A stretch of 64,000 bases of DNA from JANYCO01 sp035535995 (GCA_035535995.1 DATLOZ010000016.1:138395-202394), one strand, 5' to 3'; positions 16,670 through 25,984 are shown, numbered from the stretch's first letter. Notes: generated by a model not told the origin, from the sequence alone. Translations and numbers: made by a program.

Positions 16670-17953
16670 TTACTTACGGAAATTCTTTCCTGGATAGTAA
16701 GCAAGCTCGCCCAATTGCTCTTCGATACGAAGAAGTTGGTTGTACTTGGCCATCCTGTCGGAACGAGAGCAAGAACCGGTTTTAATTTGTCCGCAGTTCA
16801 ATGCTACCGCAAGGTCAGCAATCGTGTTATCTTCCGTCTCACCACTTCTGTGGCTCATTACGCTGGTGTATTTAGCTCTCTGAGCCATAGACACTGCATT
16901 GATGGTTTCAGTAAGCGAACCGATCTGGTTTACTTTTACAAGGATCGAGTTAGCGATTCCTTTTTCGATTCCTTCAGAAAGACGTTTTACGTTGGTTACG
17001 AAAAGGTCATCACCTACCAGTTGTACTTTATCACCAACCAGTTTAGTCAGTTCAGCCCAACCAGCCCAGTCATCTTCAGCCATACCATCTTCGATAGAAG
17101 CGATCGGATAACGTTTTGCAAGGTCAGCCCAGAAAGCAGCCATTTGAGAAGAAGTCAATTTTTCACCGGTTGATTTTTTCAGGTGATACATTTTAGAATC
17201 TGCATCGTAGAATTCAGAAGCCGCTGCGTCAAATGCGATCATTACGTCTTCACCTGGTCTGAAACCAGCTGCTTCGATCGCCTTGATCACTGTTTTAAGT
17301 GCTTCTTCATTGGAAGCGATGTTTGGAGCGAAACCGCCTTCGTCGCCTACATTGGTAGACATTTTTTGTGACTTCAATACTTTCGCAAGGTTGTGGAAAA
17401 TTTCAGAACCCATTTTCATAGCATGCGTGAAAGAAGTAGCTCCCACAGGCATAATCATGAATTCCTGGAAGTCAATTGAATTGTCGGCATGTGAACCTCC
17501 GTTCAGGATATTCATCATTGGCACAGGAAGAGTGTTGGCATTTACACCGCCTACATATCTGTAAAGAGGCATACCAGCTTCTTCTGCGGCTGCTTTTGCT
17601 ACTGCAAGAGAAACACCAAGAATTGCGTTAGCTCCCAATTTACTTTTGTTTGGCGTGCCATCCAGCTCGATCATGATCTTGTCGATCAGGTTTTGATCAA
17701 ACACAGAAGAACCGATCAGTTCACCAGCAATGATATCGTTTACGTTGGCTACTGCTTTCAGTACACCTTTACCCATGTAAGCACTTTTATCACCGTCTCT
17801 CAGCTCTACAGCTTCGTGAGAACCGGTAGAAGCTCCAGAAGGCACTGCTGCTCTTCCCATCACTCCATTTTCAGTGAATACATCTACTTCTACAGTAGGA
17901 TTTCCTCTCGAGTCAAAGATCTGACGCGCTACGATTTGTTCAATTAAACTCAT
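16670..17953 (-). CDS. eno: Enolase
   Basis: The 427-residue protein is full length and has all enolase marks: ARQIFDSRGNPTVEVDV, GASTGSHEAVELRD, LNGGSHADN, VGDEGGFAPN, IEDGMAEDDWAGW, LVGDDLFVTN, VKVNQIGSLTET and MSHRSGETEDNTIAD. It interconverts 2-phosphoglycerate and phosphoenolpyruvate in glycolysis and needs Mg2+. A TATATTTGC promoter element lies about 110 bases upstream. In many Bacteroidota eno and carA follow rplQ; here plus-strand genes separate the three. Confidence 0.98.
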   Translation of the reverse strand: MSLIEQIVARQIFDSRGNPTVEVDVFTENGVMGRAAVPSGASTGSHEAVELRDGDKSAYMGKGVLKAVANVNDIIAGELIGSSVFDQNLIDKIMIELDGTPNKSKLGANAILGVSLAVAKAAAEEAGMPLYRYVGGVNANTLPVPMMNILNGGSHADNSIDFQEFMIMPVGATSFTHAMKMGSEIFHNLAKVLKSQKMSTNVGDEGGFAPNIASNEEALKTVIKAIEAAGFRPGEDVMIAFDAAASEFYDADSKMYHLKKSTGEKLTSSQMAAFWADLAKRYPIASIEDGMAEDDWAGWAELTKLVGDKVQLVGDDLFVTNVKRLSEGIEKGIANSILVKVNQIGSLTETINAVSMAQRAKYTSVMSHRSGETEDNTIADLAVALNCGQIKTGSCSRSDRMAKYNQLLRIEEQLGELAYYPGKNFRK

Positions 17954-18062
17954 TGTATTTTAAGATTTAGATTTATACTTAACTTTTTAATTTTTTAATA
18001 AGGCACACAGGAAAAAGCTGTAAGAATCATAGCAAACCCTCGAAAATTTTAACCCGGCAGGC

Positions 18063-18071
18063 GCAAATATA
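18063..18071 (-). promoter_or_regulatory. Probable -7 element for eno
   Basis: TATATTTGC on the minus strand fits TAnnTTTG. The -33 TTTG is not at the ideal distance, though TTTG words occur slightly closer. The implied 5' leader of eno is about 100 bases. Confidence 0.5.
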
Positions 18072-18166
18072 AAGATATTCAAAGCAAAATGAAAAAGTAT
18101 TTTATATGAAAATTCTAATTTGAGAAAGACCTTGTCTCTTGCTATTTTCCTATATTTAGGGCTCTT

Positions 18167-19318
18167 ATGAACGAACTTCCCAAGGAAAAAATACATTTCT
18201 ATAACCTGGATATTATCAGGCTCTTAGCCGCACTCACCGTCGTTGTAGCCCATGCTTATGAAGGCTGGAAGGGTTGGTACGGCCAACCTTTGTGGCTGCA
18301 AGGAAATACACCTTCCGAACCTAACCAGGCTGGTATTACTGTTTCTACCTTTATCGCTAATTTTAACTTGGGCGTTGATACTTTTTTTCTGATCTCCGGA
18401 TTTCTGATCACATATCTTTTGCTTGTAGAAAAAGAGACTCAAGGGAAGATCAATATTGGGAAATTTTACCTGCGAAGAGCATTGCGCATTCTTCCTTTGT
18501 ATTACCTCTCTATTCTTATCGCCCCCTTGCTTGTTCGCGTGACGCATGGTGAGCAGCCAAATTATCTTATTAATATTTTCTTTTTGAATAACTTTTATGC
18601 GATTCAAACCGAACAGTGGACTTTCCCTTTTGCCCATTTCTGGTCGATCTGTGTGGAAGAGCATTTTTACTTGTTCTGGCCTTGGTTAATTGCTTTTGTT
18701 CCTACAAAAAAATTACCTGCGCTTTTTTCTTTTCTCTTGCTCATTAGTATTCTGTTCCGCGGATATGCTGCCACCACGATGGAATATCCGTACTACACAC
18801 TCTACCTTCACACGCTTTCACGCATCGATGTGATGGTGATCGGAGCGATCATTGCCTATGTTCATTTTCAAAAACCAATTCAGCTCTCTGTCCCGCTTAC
18901 CGTGAGAATTTTAGTTTATGGATTTTTCATATTGATCTTATGTATTGAGCCTAATAACCTTTGGGGCAGCATTTTCATGGCTATGGTAAAAAAATATTTT
19001 TACATCGCTGTGATCGCATTTGAGATGATCAATTACTTATTTAATCCAAAAGCAATTTTCAATTTTAAGAAAAAAAATATCCTGCATTATTTAGGCAAAA
19101 CTTCTTACGGTATATACATGTTCGGCAACATGCTTATTCCTTTCATCATTTCAGGCATAGAGCAAAAACTTACTCATACCTTTTTACACAACGTTGTTTT
19201 ATTTCTATGCCTCAATGTAGTGATCACTTGCATTGTAGCCACTATTAGTTATGAACTTTTTGAAAAACATTTCCTTTCGTTTAAAAAACGTTTTGAATTA
19301 GTAAAAACAGAACGATAG
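18167..19318 (+). CDS. Acyltransferase 3 family membrane protein (OafA/YrhL-like)
   Basis: The 383-residue protein has about ten hydrophobic helices and the acyltransferase-3 hallmarks: the catalytic histidine in LTVVVAHAYE, FFLISGFLIT, GKFYLRRALRILPLYYL and HFWSICVEEHFYLFWPW. These inner-membrane enzymes add acetyl or other acyl groups to surface polysaccharides or lipids. It lies divergently from eno and convergently to carA, apparently as a single-gene unit set inside a normally continuous minus-strand block. The glycan acceptor is unknown. Confidence 0.9.
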   Translation: MNELPKEKIHFYNLDIIRLLAALTVVVAHAYEGWKGWYGQPLWLQGNTPSEPNQAGITVSTFIANFNLGVDTFFLISGFLITYLLLVEKETQGKINIGKFYLRRALRILPLYYLSILIAPLLVRVTHGEQPNYLINIFFLNNFYAIQTEQWTFPFAHFWSICVEEHFYLFWPWLIAFVPTKKLPALFSFLLLISILFRGYAATTMEYPYYTLYLHTLSRIDVMVIGAIIAYVHFQKPIQLSVPLTVRILVYGFFILILCIEPNNLWGSIFMAMVKKYFYIAVIAFEMINYLFNPKAIFNFKKKNILHYLGKTSYGIYMFGNMLIPFIISGIEQKLTHTFLHNVVLFLCLNVVITCIVATISYELFEKHFLSFKKRFELVKTER

Positions 19319-19384
19319 TTTAATAATTAGAACCCTTGCAAATTTTCTGAAGCTGTATATATCTTTTTTGTATACAAAATAAAA

Positions 19385-19420
19385 AATGCCACAGCGAGAT
19401 CGAGATCTGGCTGTGGCATT
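19385..19420 (-). terminator. carA terminator
   Basis: AATGCCACAGC and GCTGTGGCATT form an 11-bp stem. On the minus strand a run of Ts follows the second arm, so it should end the carA transcript. It may also slow plus-strand transcripts of the acyltransferase gene. Confidence 0.75.
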
Positions 19421-19439
19421 GATAAAAACAATTATGCAA

Positions 19440-20537
19440 TTACTGCATTAGTTTCACAAAGTTGTCAAACAAATATCTTGAATCATGCGGTCCGGGAGAG
19501 GCTTCCGGGTGATGCTGCACGGAAAATGCTTTTTTATTTTTTAAACGAATTCCTTCTACCGTATTATCATTTAAGTTGATGTGTGTGATCTCTACATTAC
19601 CATTTTTCTCTACATCCTCAGCTTTCACTGCAAATCCGTGGTTTTGAGACGTGATCTCCGAAAGGCCAGTGATCAGGTTTTTCACTGGGTGGTTCAACCC
19701 TCTATGGCCATTGTGCATTTTGTATGTAGAAATTCCATTTGCTTCAGCAAGGATCTGGTGTCCGAGGCAAATTCCAAAAAGAGGTTTGTTGTCTGCCAGA
19801 ATTTCTTTTACCGTATCGATCGCATAGCTTGTCACAGCAGGATCGCCAGGACCATTGGAAATGAAATAGCCATTAGGAGCCCATGCTTTCATTTCTGCAT
19901 AAGAAGTTTTTGCCGGAAACACTTTACAGTAGCATCCTCTGGAAGTAATATTGCTGAGAATACTTCTTTTCACGCCAAGATCCAGTACCGCTACCTTCAA
20001 CGGAGCGCTTTCCTCTCCAAGGAAATATGATTCCTGTGTGCTTACCTGGCTTGACAATTCTAGTCCTTCCATAGAAGGTACTTTTTTCAATTCTGCTTTC
20101 AGTTGCTCTACATCCAGGATCTCGGAAGAGATGATCGCATTCATTGCGCCTTTGCTACGGATGTGACGTACTAGCATACGTGTATCTACATCAGCGATGC
20201 CAACGATGTGATGTTTTTCAAAATATTCCTGTAGCGAAGCATCAGAGTCATGTCTGGACGTGATGTCGGAAAAAGTTTTGCAAACCAATCCGCTAAATTT
20301 TACACCGATCGATTCTTCTTCCAGAATATGTGTACCATAATTACCTATATGAGCTGTGGTATTGATGATGATCTGTTTGTAATAAGAAGGATCTGTATAA
20401 ATTTCCTGATAACCGGTCATACCAGTATTAAAGCATATTTCACCTGTAGTAGTACCTGATTTTCCTACGGCAGTTCCTTTCACCCACATACCATCTTCCA
20501 GTACTAGATAAGCTTCTTTTCGGGAATTTATTTTCAT
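19440..20537 (-). CDS. carA: Carbamoyl-phosphate synthase small chain
   Basis: The 365-residue glutamine amidotransferase subunit has the N-terminal CarA domain (FNTGMTGYQEIYTDPSY, GIADVDTRMLVRHIR). The class I amidotransferase domain follows, with nucleophile Cys in FGICLGHQILA and the His/Glu pair in FSVQHHPEASPGP. It hydrolyses glutamine and feeds ammonia to CarB for carbamoyl phosphate, used for pyrimidines and arginine. carB is not in the window. A TAACTTTGT motif lies about 45 bases upstream. Confidence 0.97.
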   Translation of the reverse strand: MKINSRKEAYLVLEDGMWVKGTAVGKSGTTTGEICFNTGMTGYQEIYTDPSYYKQIIINTTAHIGNYGTHILEEESIGVKFSGLVCKTFSDITSRHDSDASLQEYFEKHHIVGIADVDTRMLVRHIRSKGAMNAIISSEILDVEQLKAELKKVPSMEGLELSSQVSTQESYFLGEESAPLKVAVLDLGVKRSILSNITSRGCYCKVFPAKTSYAEMKAWAPNGYFISNGPGDPAVTSYAIDTVKEILADNKPLFGICLGHQILAEANGISTYKMHNGHRGLNHPVKNLITGLSEITSQNHGFAVKAEDVEKNGNVEITHINLNDNTVEGIRLKNKKAFSVQHHPEASPGPHDSRYLFDNFVKLMQ

Positions 20538-20580
20538 ATTTCTTAATTGGATTTTCTATTTTATACTATATTCAAATTGC

Positions 20581-20589
20581 ACAAAGTTA
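20581..20589 (-). promoter_or_regulatory. Probable -7 element for carA
   Basis: TAACTTTGT on the minus strand agrees with TAnnTTTGY. No clear -33 TTTG is seen at 19 bases, so the promoter may be weak or activator-dependent. Confidence 0.5.
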
Positions 20590-20805
20590 AATAAAGAACC
20601 GGGAATAATACTAGCATGTGGGCAACTTATTTATAGTATTTATCTAATAATACATAGTGTTTCCCAAATGCACATAGCGGCTTTCGACTGTTTACTTTGA
20701 GATAATATTTATATCTTGTTGTTCTATTTAAAACTATCATGATCTTCTGCAATGAGCTCTTGTATCTTATTGCAGATCGCTGCTACTTATTCTCTACGAT
20801 TCAAT

Positions 20806-22677
20806 ATGAATTTTTCTCTTCCTTACCAGAATAAAATCATTTTATTTTTACTGTTGCTTCTTGCTATTATTACCATTTATCCCTTCTGGGAAATTGGTTT
20901 CGCTACTGCTGATGATTTGTCTTACTATGAAATCGTACGCAGCGGACATCTTTGGAATTTTTCTTACCAGTCAGCATTTTACCACGGGCGTTTCTATTAT
21001 GCTTTTTCTCTTCCTGTTTATTACCTTCCTTATGCTTTTGATAATTTTGTTTACACCAAGATCATTCAATATACTTCTATGGTTATGTGTGTATATACCT
21101 TCTCTGTTTTGATCAAAAAAATCACTCGTTCACCGGAATTAGGAATGCTCTTTCTTGTTTTTTTTCTCGCAGCGCTCTCCCTGTCCTGCTGGACTTCACT
21201 TATTGTGGCCTATCTTTTCTATTTTAATTTTTCATTTACGTTAATTTCTTTTTCGTTAATTCTACTAATTAATTATTACGAGACAAAGAAAAAAAGCTTG
21301 TTATGGTATACTGCAATCGTCTATTTTATTGGCCTATTGTTTTATGAAATATACCTGCTCTACTTACTGATAGCAGCAATCATTATCCTGATCTTTAGAA
21401 AACGCGAACAAAAAGAAAAGTCCATTGCTTTTCAATACAAACTATTTTTCAAAGAAATCAGTATTTTTGTCTCTATTGGACTATTATACTTAGCTATCTA
21501 TATAGCATTCTATCTGCTTTTCCCCAGCAGCTACGGAGGAAATTCTATTGCCAATGATCGTTTGACACACGAAAATATTGAAGCTGTCCTCATCAATTTT
21601 TCCGAATCGGCTTTCCCTTTGAGCGTATATTATCAAAACACTGATTTTTTCAAGCAAATCAATGAAAACGGTCATCAAAATAATCTATGGTACATTGTTA
21701 CTCAAGGTAAACCTGATTGGATAATAAAAGCTATTTTGATTTGCCTGTTATTTTCATACCTCATAAGGCGCGTTCCCAAACTGACGACATTGACGTTTGC
21801 CGGTCTGCTATTGTCTTCTCTTATTTTGATATATCTCACACACCTGCCTTTAGCGATTTCGCAAAAGTATGGATTGGAATTTTATTTTATCAAAGGATAT
21901 GTTACTACTTACTTCAGCTTCTTTGGTGTGGCTTTGCTTCTAACATTGATAATTTATTTATTATACCAGCTTGCTACTTACCATAAGATCTTACAAGCAA
22001 TAGTAATTGTTGCAGGAATTTTTTATCTCTTCGAATGTTCTATCAAAACCAGTTATTCCAATTATTATATAGCCAAAGACATGGCACGCACCAAAAGAGC
22101 GTTCGATGTCATCGATTTATTTTGTAGCTGGAAAAAATTTAACGAAATCCCTTCCAATGCAATGATATACGCTGAAGATCTATGGGAGTCGAGCTCTACT
22201 CAAATGAGGTTATACGACCAAGGGTTTCAATGGCAGAATTATATCTACCTCAAAACCAAACGACAATTGTTGCTGGTACGAGACTATGCTACTTTTTACG
22301 AAGCTTGGAGTCATACTCCTAATACTCCTGCATATTATTTATCGAGGAGAGAACCGAATAAAAAAAGCAAAGATCTCTTATTAGTATTTTCAAAAATTGA
22401 CGCTTCAAATATTTCTCCGGACAGTATAAAATTATTGAGTAATCAAGCAGATCTTTTTTGTATCTCTTTTAAAAAGCAGAAATGTTTATCTTTTCATCTA
22501 GCTGCCGACTCTGTTGACAATGTTTCAGTCAGGAAAAATGACCATCATTATTGTTTAAAAAATATGAATCCTTCACAGATAACAATGATTACCCAAATAA
22601 AAGCTCCTAACATCGAGCTCAAGAGTATAGCTATTTCTGATAGCTTAAAAGGAGATAGAATTGTCGAAGTTTATTAA
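20806..22677 (+). CDS. Polytopic membrane protein, possibly GT-C-type glycosyltransferase
   Basis: The protein of about 623 residues is extremely hydrophobic, with roughly ten or eleven membrane helices in the first 420 residues and a soluble C-terminal part. An acidic GFATADDLSYYE loop directly after the first helix resembles the catalytic Asp-Asp site of GT-C glycosyltransferases. I do not recognise the family with certainty. I chose the ATG at 20806 because it directly precedes the first helix; an upstream in-frame ATG at 20752 would add 18 residues. It lies alone on the plus strand between carA and rplQ and ends before a terminator. Confidence 0.7.
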   Translation: MNFSLPYQNKIILFLLLLLAIITIYPFWEIGFATADDLSYYEIVRSGHLWNFSYQSAFYHGRFYYAFSLPVYYLPYAFDNFVYTKIIQYTSMVMCVYTFSVLIKKITRSPELGMLFLVFFLAALSLSCWTSLIVAYLFYFNFSFTLISFSLILLINYYETKKKSLLWYTAIVYFIGLLFYEIYLLYLLIAAIIILIFRKREQKEKSIAFQYKLFFKEISIFVSIGLLYLAIYIAFYLLFPSSYGGNSIANDRLTHENIEAVLINFSESAFPLSVYYQNTDFFKQINENGHQNNLWYIVTQGKPDWIIKAILICLLFSYLIRRVPKLTTLTFAGLLLSSLILIYLTHLPLAISQKYGLEFYFIKGYVTTYFSFFGVALLLTLIIYLLYQLATYHKILQAIVIVAGIFYLFECSIKTSYSNYYIAKDMARTKRAFDVIDLFCSWKKFNEIPSNAMIYAEDLWESSSTQMRLYDQGFQWQNYIYLKTKRQLLLVRDYATFYEAWSHTPNTPAYYLSRREPNKKSKDLLLVFSKIDASNISPDSIKLLSNQADLFCISFKKQKCLSFHLAADSVDNVSVRKNDHHYCLKNMNPSQITMITQIKAPNIELKSIAISDSLKGDRIVEVY

Positions 22678-22695
22678 AAATCAGAATCGGGTGAA

Positions 22696-22730
22696 AATAA
22701 AAAAGGGCTTATAAAAAGCCCTTTTTTATT
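22696..22730. terminator. Bidirectional terminator after rplQ
   Basis: AATAAAAAAGGGCTT pairs exactly with AAGCCCTTTTTTATT around a five-base loop. It ends both the ribosomal/rpoA operon on the minus strand and the convergent membrane-protein gene. Confidence 0.9.
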
Positions 22731-22746
22731 GATTGGTATGAATAAA

Positions 22747-23217
22747 CTATTCTGCTGATTTCTCAACATTTTCAGAATCAGATTCAGTTTTCTTAGTAGT
22801 AGAAGTACTTCTTCTGCTTCTTCTGGTAGTTTTTTTCGTTGTTTCTTTAGTATAAAGCTCGTTATAATCTACAAGCTCCATCAGACACATATCAGCGTTA
22901 TCACCTAGTCTGAAATTGGTCTTTACAATTCTTGTATATCCACCTGGTCTTGAAGCAATTTTCTCTGCAACGTTGTCAAAAAGTTCTTTTACAGACTCTT
23001 TGTTTTGCAGGTATGAAAAGATTACCCTTCTTGTATGAGTAGAATCGCTTTTAGCTTTTGTCAGAAGAGGCTCTACATATTTTCTCAACGCTTTTGCCTT
23101 TGCAACAGTAGTCTCGATTCTTTTATCAAGAATCAATGAAGAGGCCATGTTAGACAAAAGAGCTTGTCTATGCTGAGAGGTTCTTCCTAAGTGATTAATT
23201 TTCTTTCCGTGTCTCAT
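22747..23217 (-). CDS. rplQ: Ribosomal protein L17
   Basis: The 156-residue large-subunit protein begins MRHGKKINHLGRTSQHRQAL, as in all L17. The conserved core ends near residue 118. A Lys/Thr/Ser-rich tail of about 35 residues (TRRSRRSTSTTKKTES region) is added, as often seen in Bacteroidota. It is the last gene of the ribosomal supercluster, after rpoA. Confidence 0.97.
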   Translation of the reverse strand: MRHGKKINHLGRTSQHRQALLSNMASSLILDKRIETTVAKAKALRKYVEPLLTKAKSDSTHTRRVIFSYLQNKESVKELFDNVAEKIASRPGGYTRIVKTNFRLGDNADMCLMELVDYNELYTKETTKKTTRRSRRSTSTTKKTESDSENVEKSAE

Positions 23218-23220
23218 GTC

Positions 23221-23291
23221 AATTATTAATTATGAGTTATTAGTTACGAGTTATAAATTAATTCAACATTCATAACTCATAGTTCATAACT
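23221..23291. repeat. Type 1 AT-rich inverted repeat between rplQ and rpoA
   Basis: Units of ATGAGTTAT and the word TTCAACATTCATAACTCAT face each other imperfectly and fill the whole rplQ-rpoA gap. The sequence matches the repeats at 344-375 and 5561-5637. Confidence 0.7.
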
Positions 23292-23292
23292 A

Positions 23293-24282
23293 CTAGTCTT
23301 CGTCCAATTTATATTTTGCTATCTCTACTCCGAAAGTAAGACCTTTATCCTGGATCAATTGCTCAAGCTCAGCAAGAGATTTTTTACCAAAGTTTCTGAA
23401 CTTCATCATATCAGAAATATCAAGAGCAGCAAGGTCTCCAAGAGTTTTGATATCTGCTGCTTTCAGGCAGTTGTAAGCTCTTACAGAAAGATCAAGATCA
23501 GCGATGCTTGTTTTGAGAAGTTTTCTCATACGTAGCATTTCCTCATCCACTACAGACTCTTCTTCTGCTTTTACAGAATCAAGCGTCATTGTTTGATCAG
23601 AGAACAACATGAAGTGTTTGATCAAGATATTAGCAGCACCTTTAAGAGCATCTTCTGGGTGAATAGATCCGTCGGTTTCAATTTCCAGGATCAATTTTTC
23701 GTAGTCAGTTTTTTGCTCCACACGAGTATTCTCAATGCTGTATTTCACATTCTTGATAGGAGTGAAAATCGCATCAATTGGAATATATCCGAATACTTGC
23801 TCTGTAGGTTTATTTTCTTCAGAAGAAACATATCCTCTTCCTTTCTCAAGAGTGATTTCAATATCAAAGCTTGTAGAAGGATCCAGATTACAGATTACGA
23901 AATCGGGATTCAGGATTTGGTAAGTAGAAGTAAACTTAGCTATATCGCCAGCTCTGAACTGCTCTTGTTTCTTGATAGAAACAACAATTTTAGATTCGTT
24001 AGCTTCAGAAATTTTCTTGAATCTTACCATTTTAAGGTTAAGAATAATTTCTGTTACATCTTCCACTACACCAGGGATAGTAGAAAACTCATGCAGTACA
24101 CCAGGAATTTTAATACCGGTGATAGCAAAACCTTCCAGAGAAGAAAGCAAAATTCTTCTAAGCGCGTTTCCTATCGTCACACCATAACCTTTTTCCAATG
24201 GTTTGAATTCGAACAGACCGTGAAAGTCTGTTGCTTTTTCCATTACCACTTTCTCAGGCATTTGAAATGATAGTATAGACAT
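23293..24282 (-). CDS. rpoA: RNA polymerase alpha subunit
   Basis: The 329-residue subunit has the N-terminal assembly domain (GYGVTIGNALRRILLSSLEG, GVLHEFSTIPGV). The C-terminal domain follows (LDLSVRAYNCLKAADIKTLGDL, FGKKSLAELEQ), which contacts UP elements and activators. Length and motifs are normal. It lies between rpsD and rplQ, as in the standard alpha operon. Confidence 0.98.
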   Translation of the reverse strand: MSILSFQMPEKVVMEKATDFHGLFEFKPLEKGYGVTIGNALRRILLSSLEGFAITGIKIPGVLHEFSTIPGVVEDVTEIILNLKMVRFKKISEANESKIVVSIKKQEQFRAGDIAKFTSTYQILNPDFVICNLDPSTSFDIEITLEKGRGYVSSEENKPTEQVFGYIPIDAIFTPIKNVKYSIENTRVEQKTDYEKLILEIETDGSIHPEDALKGAANILIKHFMLFSDQTMTLDSVKAEEESVVDEEMLRMRKLLKTSIADLDLSVRAYNCLKAADIKTLGDLAALDISDMMKFRNFGKKSLAELEQLIQDKGLTFGVEIAKYKLDED

Positions 24283-24364
24283 ATATTATAATATTTTTAA
24301 GTTTTAGTTTATATTAAAGATAAAAATCGTAATTGCATTTGCAATATACGAATTTTCATCAAAA

Positions 24365-24970
24365 CTATTTAGAGTACAATTCGACGATCAACTGAACGTT
24401 GATGTTCTCTGGAATTTCATCTCTTGTAGGGTAGGTAACGAATTTTCCAGTCAATGTAGAAGATTCGAATTCTAACCAGGAGAATTTTTTACCACCTCTT
24501 GCAGCCAAGCTATCACCGATCAATTCAAGAGATTTTGATTTCTCTCTTACTGCGATTACTTCACCTGGTTTCAGAGAGTATGATGGAATATTTACTACTT
24601 CTCCGTTTACAATGATGTGTTTATGCAATACCAACTGACGAGCAGCTCTTCTTGTAGGAGCTAAGCCCAGTCTGAATACTGTATTATCAAGTCTGGCTTC
24701 CAGGAATTTCAAGAGGTTTTCACCCGTGATACCACCTTTACGGGCAGCCAGATCAAAAGTCTTTGCAAATTGTCTTTCCAATACACCATAAGTATATTTG
24801 GCTTTTTGCTTTTCAGCGAGTTGAGTAGCGTATTCAGAAGATTTTTTCTTCTTGCCTCTGCCGTGCATTCCTGGAGGATAATTTTTCTTTTGTAATGCTT
24901 TACCAGCACCCAACACCGGCTCACCGAACTTTCTTGAAATCTTAACTTTAGGACCTATGTACCTTGCCAT
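24365..24970 (-). CDS. rpsD: Ribosomal protein S4
   Basis: The 201-residue protein starts MARYIGPKVKISRKFGEP and has the S4 RNA-binding domain at about residues 90-150 (LEARLDNTVFRLGLAPTRRAARQLVLHKHI, read in pieces). It lacks the N-terminal zinc cysteines found in some S4 proteins. It is a primary 16S binder and, in many bacteria, the translational repressor of the alpha operon. It lies between rpsK and rpoA. Confidence 0.98.
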   Translation of the reverse strand: MARYIGPKVKISRKFGEPVLGAGKALQKKNYPPGMHGRGKKKKSSEYATQLAEKQKAKYTYGVLERQFAKTFDLAARKGGITGENLLKFLEARLDNTVFRLGLAPTRRAARQLVLHKHIIVNGEVVNIPSYSLKPGEVIAVREKSKSLELIGDSLAARGGKKFSWLEFESSTLTGKFVTYPTRDEIPENINVQLIVELYSK

Positions 24971-24982
24971 TATTCTTTAATT

Positions 24983-25045
24983 TTTGAATTATGAATTTTA
25001 AGTTATGAGTTATAAAATTTAAAATCCATAACTCATCATTCAACT
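24983..25045. repeat. Degenerate type 1 repeat between rpsD and rpsK
   Basis: AAGTTATGAGTTAT on the left faces ATAACTCATCATTCAAC on the right, with ATTTTAAA units between. It is a diverged member of the type 1 family and fills the 79-base gap. Confidence 0.55.
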
Positions 25046-25049
25046 TTTA

Positions 25050-25460
25050 TTAAACTCTTCTCTTTTTAGGAGGTCTGCAACCGTTGTGAGGAAGAGGAGT
25101 AATATCTTTGATAAGTGTAACTTCAATTCCTACGCTTTGCAAAGTTCTGATCGCAGATTCTCTACCCGCTCCAGGACCTTTTACAAATACTTCTACTTTT
25201 CTTAATCCTAAATCGTAAGCTACTTGACCACAGTTTTGTGCTGTAACTTGAGCAGCATATGGAGTATTCTTTTTAGAACCTCTGAATCCCATTTTACCTG
25301 CAGAAGCCCAAGAGATTACTTGACCTGATGCATTGGTAAGTGAAACGATGATATTGTTAAAAGAAGCTTTGATGTGAGCCTGTCCAACAGATTCTACAAC
25401 AACTACTCTTTTCTTAGCTTTGTCTTTTCTTTTTGCTGCGGATGTATTTTGCTGAGCCAT
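25050..25460 (-). CDS. rpsK: Ribosomal protein S11
   Basis: The 136-residue protein has the S11 core GQAHIKASFNNIIVSLT, GKMGFRGSKKNTPYAAQ and the C-terminal ITPLPHNGCRPPKKRRV. It helps form the platform of the small subunit near the P/E sites. It follows rpsM by 18 bases. Confidence 0.98.
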   Translation of the reverse strand: MAQQNTSAAKRKDKAKKRVVVVESVGQAHIKASFNNIIVSLTNASGQVISWASAGKMGFRGSKKNTPYAAQVTAQNCGQVAYDLGLRKVEVFVKGPGAGRESAIRTLQSVGIEVTLIKDITPLPHNGCRPPKKRRV

Positions 25461-25478
25461 AATACTATTTCTTACTTA

Positions 25479-25856
25479 CTATTTAGTAACTTTTTTCTTG
25501 TTAGCAACTGTCTTACGTTTGCCTTTTCTGGTTCTACAGTTGTTTTTAGTTCTTTGACCTCTAACTGGAAGACCTTTTCTGTGTCTTAAGCCCCTGTAGC
25601 ATCCGATATCGAGAAGACGTTTGATGCTTAATTGTATTTCAGATTTCAGTACACCTTCTGTTTTAATTTCAGCGTTAATGATGTTCCTGATCTTTGTAGA
25701 TTCATCCTGAGTCCACTCTCCTGCTTTCTTATCCCAGCTTACGTCAGCTTTAGAAAGTATTTCTTGAGCGGATTTACGACCGATACCGAAAATATATGTT
25801 AAAGCGATTTCACCACGCTTATTATCCGGAATGTCTACACCTGCAATTCTTGCCAT
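25479..25856 (-). CDS. rpsM: Ribosomal protein S13
   Basis: The 125-residue protein starts MARIAGVDIPDNKRGEIALT and has the helix-two-turn-helix core and the basic tail RHRKGLPVRGQRTKNNCRT. It sits in the 30S head and contacts the 50S subunit and P-site tRNA. It is preceded by rpmJ. Confidence 0.98.
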   Translation of the reverse strand: MARIAGVDIPDNKRGEIALTYIFGIGRKSAQEILSKADVSWDKKAGEWTQDESTKIRNIINAEIKTEGVLKSEIQLSIKRLLDIGCYRGLRHRKGLPVRGQRTKNNCRTRKGKRKTVANKKKVTK

Positions 25857-25867
25857 AGTAATATATA

Positions 25868-25984
25868 TTAACCTTGTCTTTGTTTATATCTTGGATTCTT
25901 TTTGTTGATCACATACAACTTACCATTGCGTCTGATGATCTTGCAATCAACACTTCTTTTTTTTATGGATGCCTTTACTTTCAT
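25868..25984 (-). CDS. rpmJ: Ribosomal protein L36
   Basis: A 38-codon frame begins MKVKASIKKRSVDCKII and ends NPRYKQRQG, the classic L36 pattern. Of the four zinc ligands of the common form, only the second cysteine remains. The others are Ser, Asn and Tyr, so this is a zinc-independent form, as is usual in Bacteroidota. It lies between infA and rpsM, the expected position. Confidence 0.96.
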   Translation of the reverse strand: MKVKASIKKRSVDCKIIRRNGKLYVINKKNPRYKQRQG

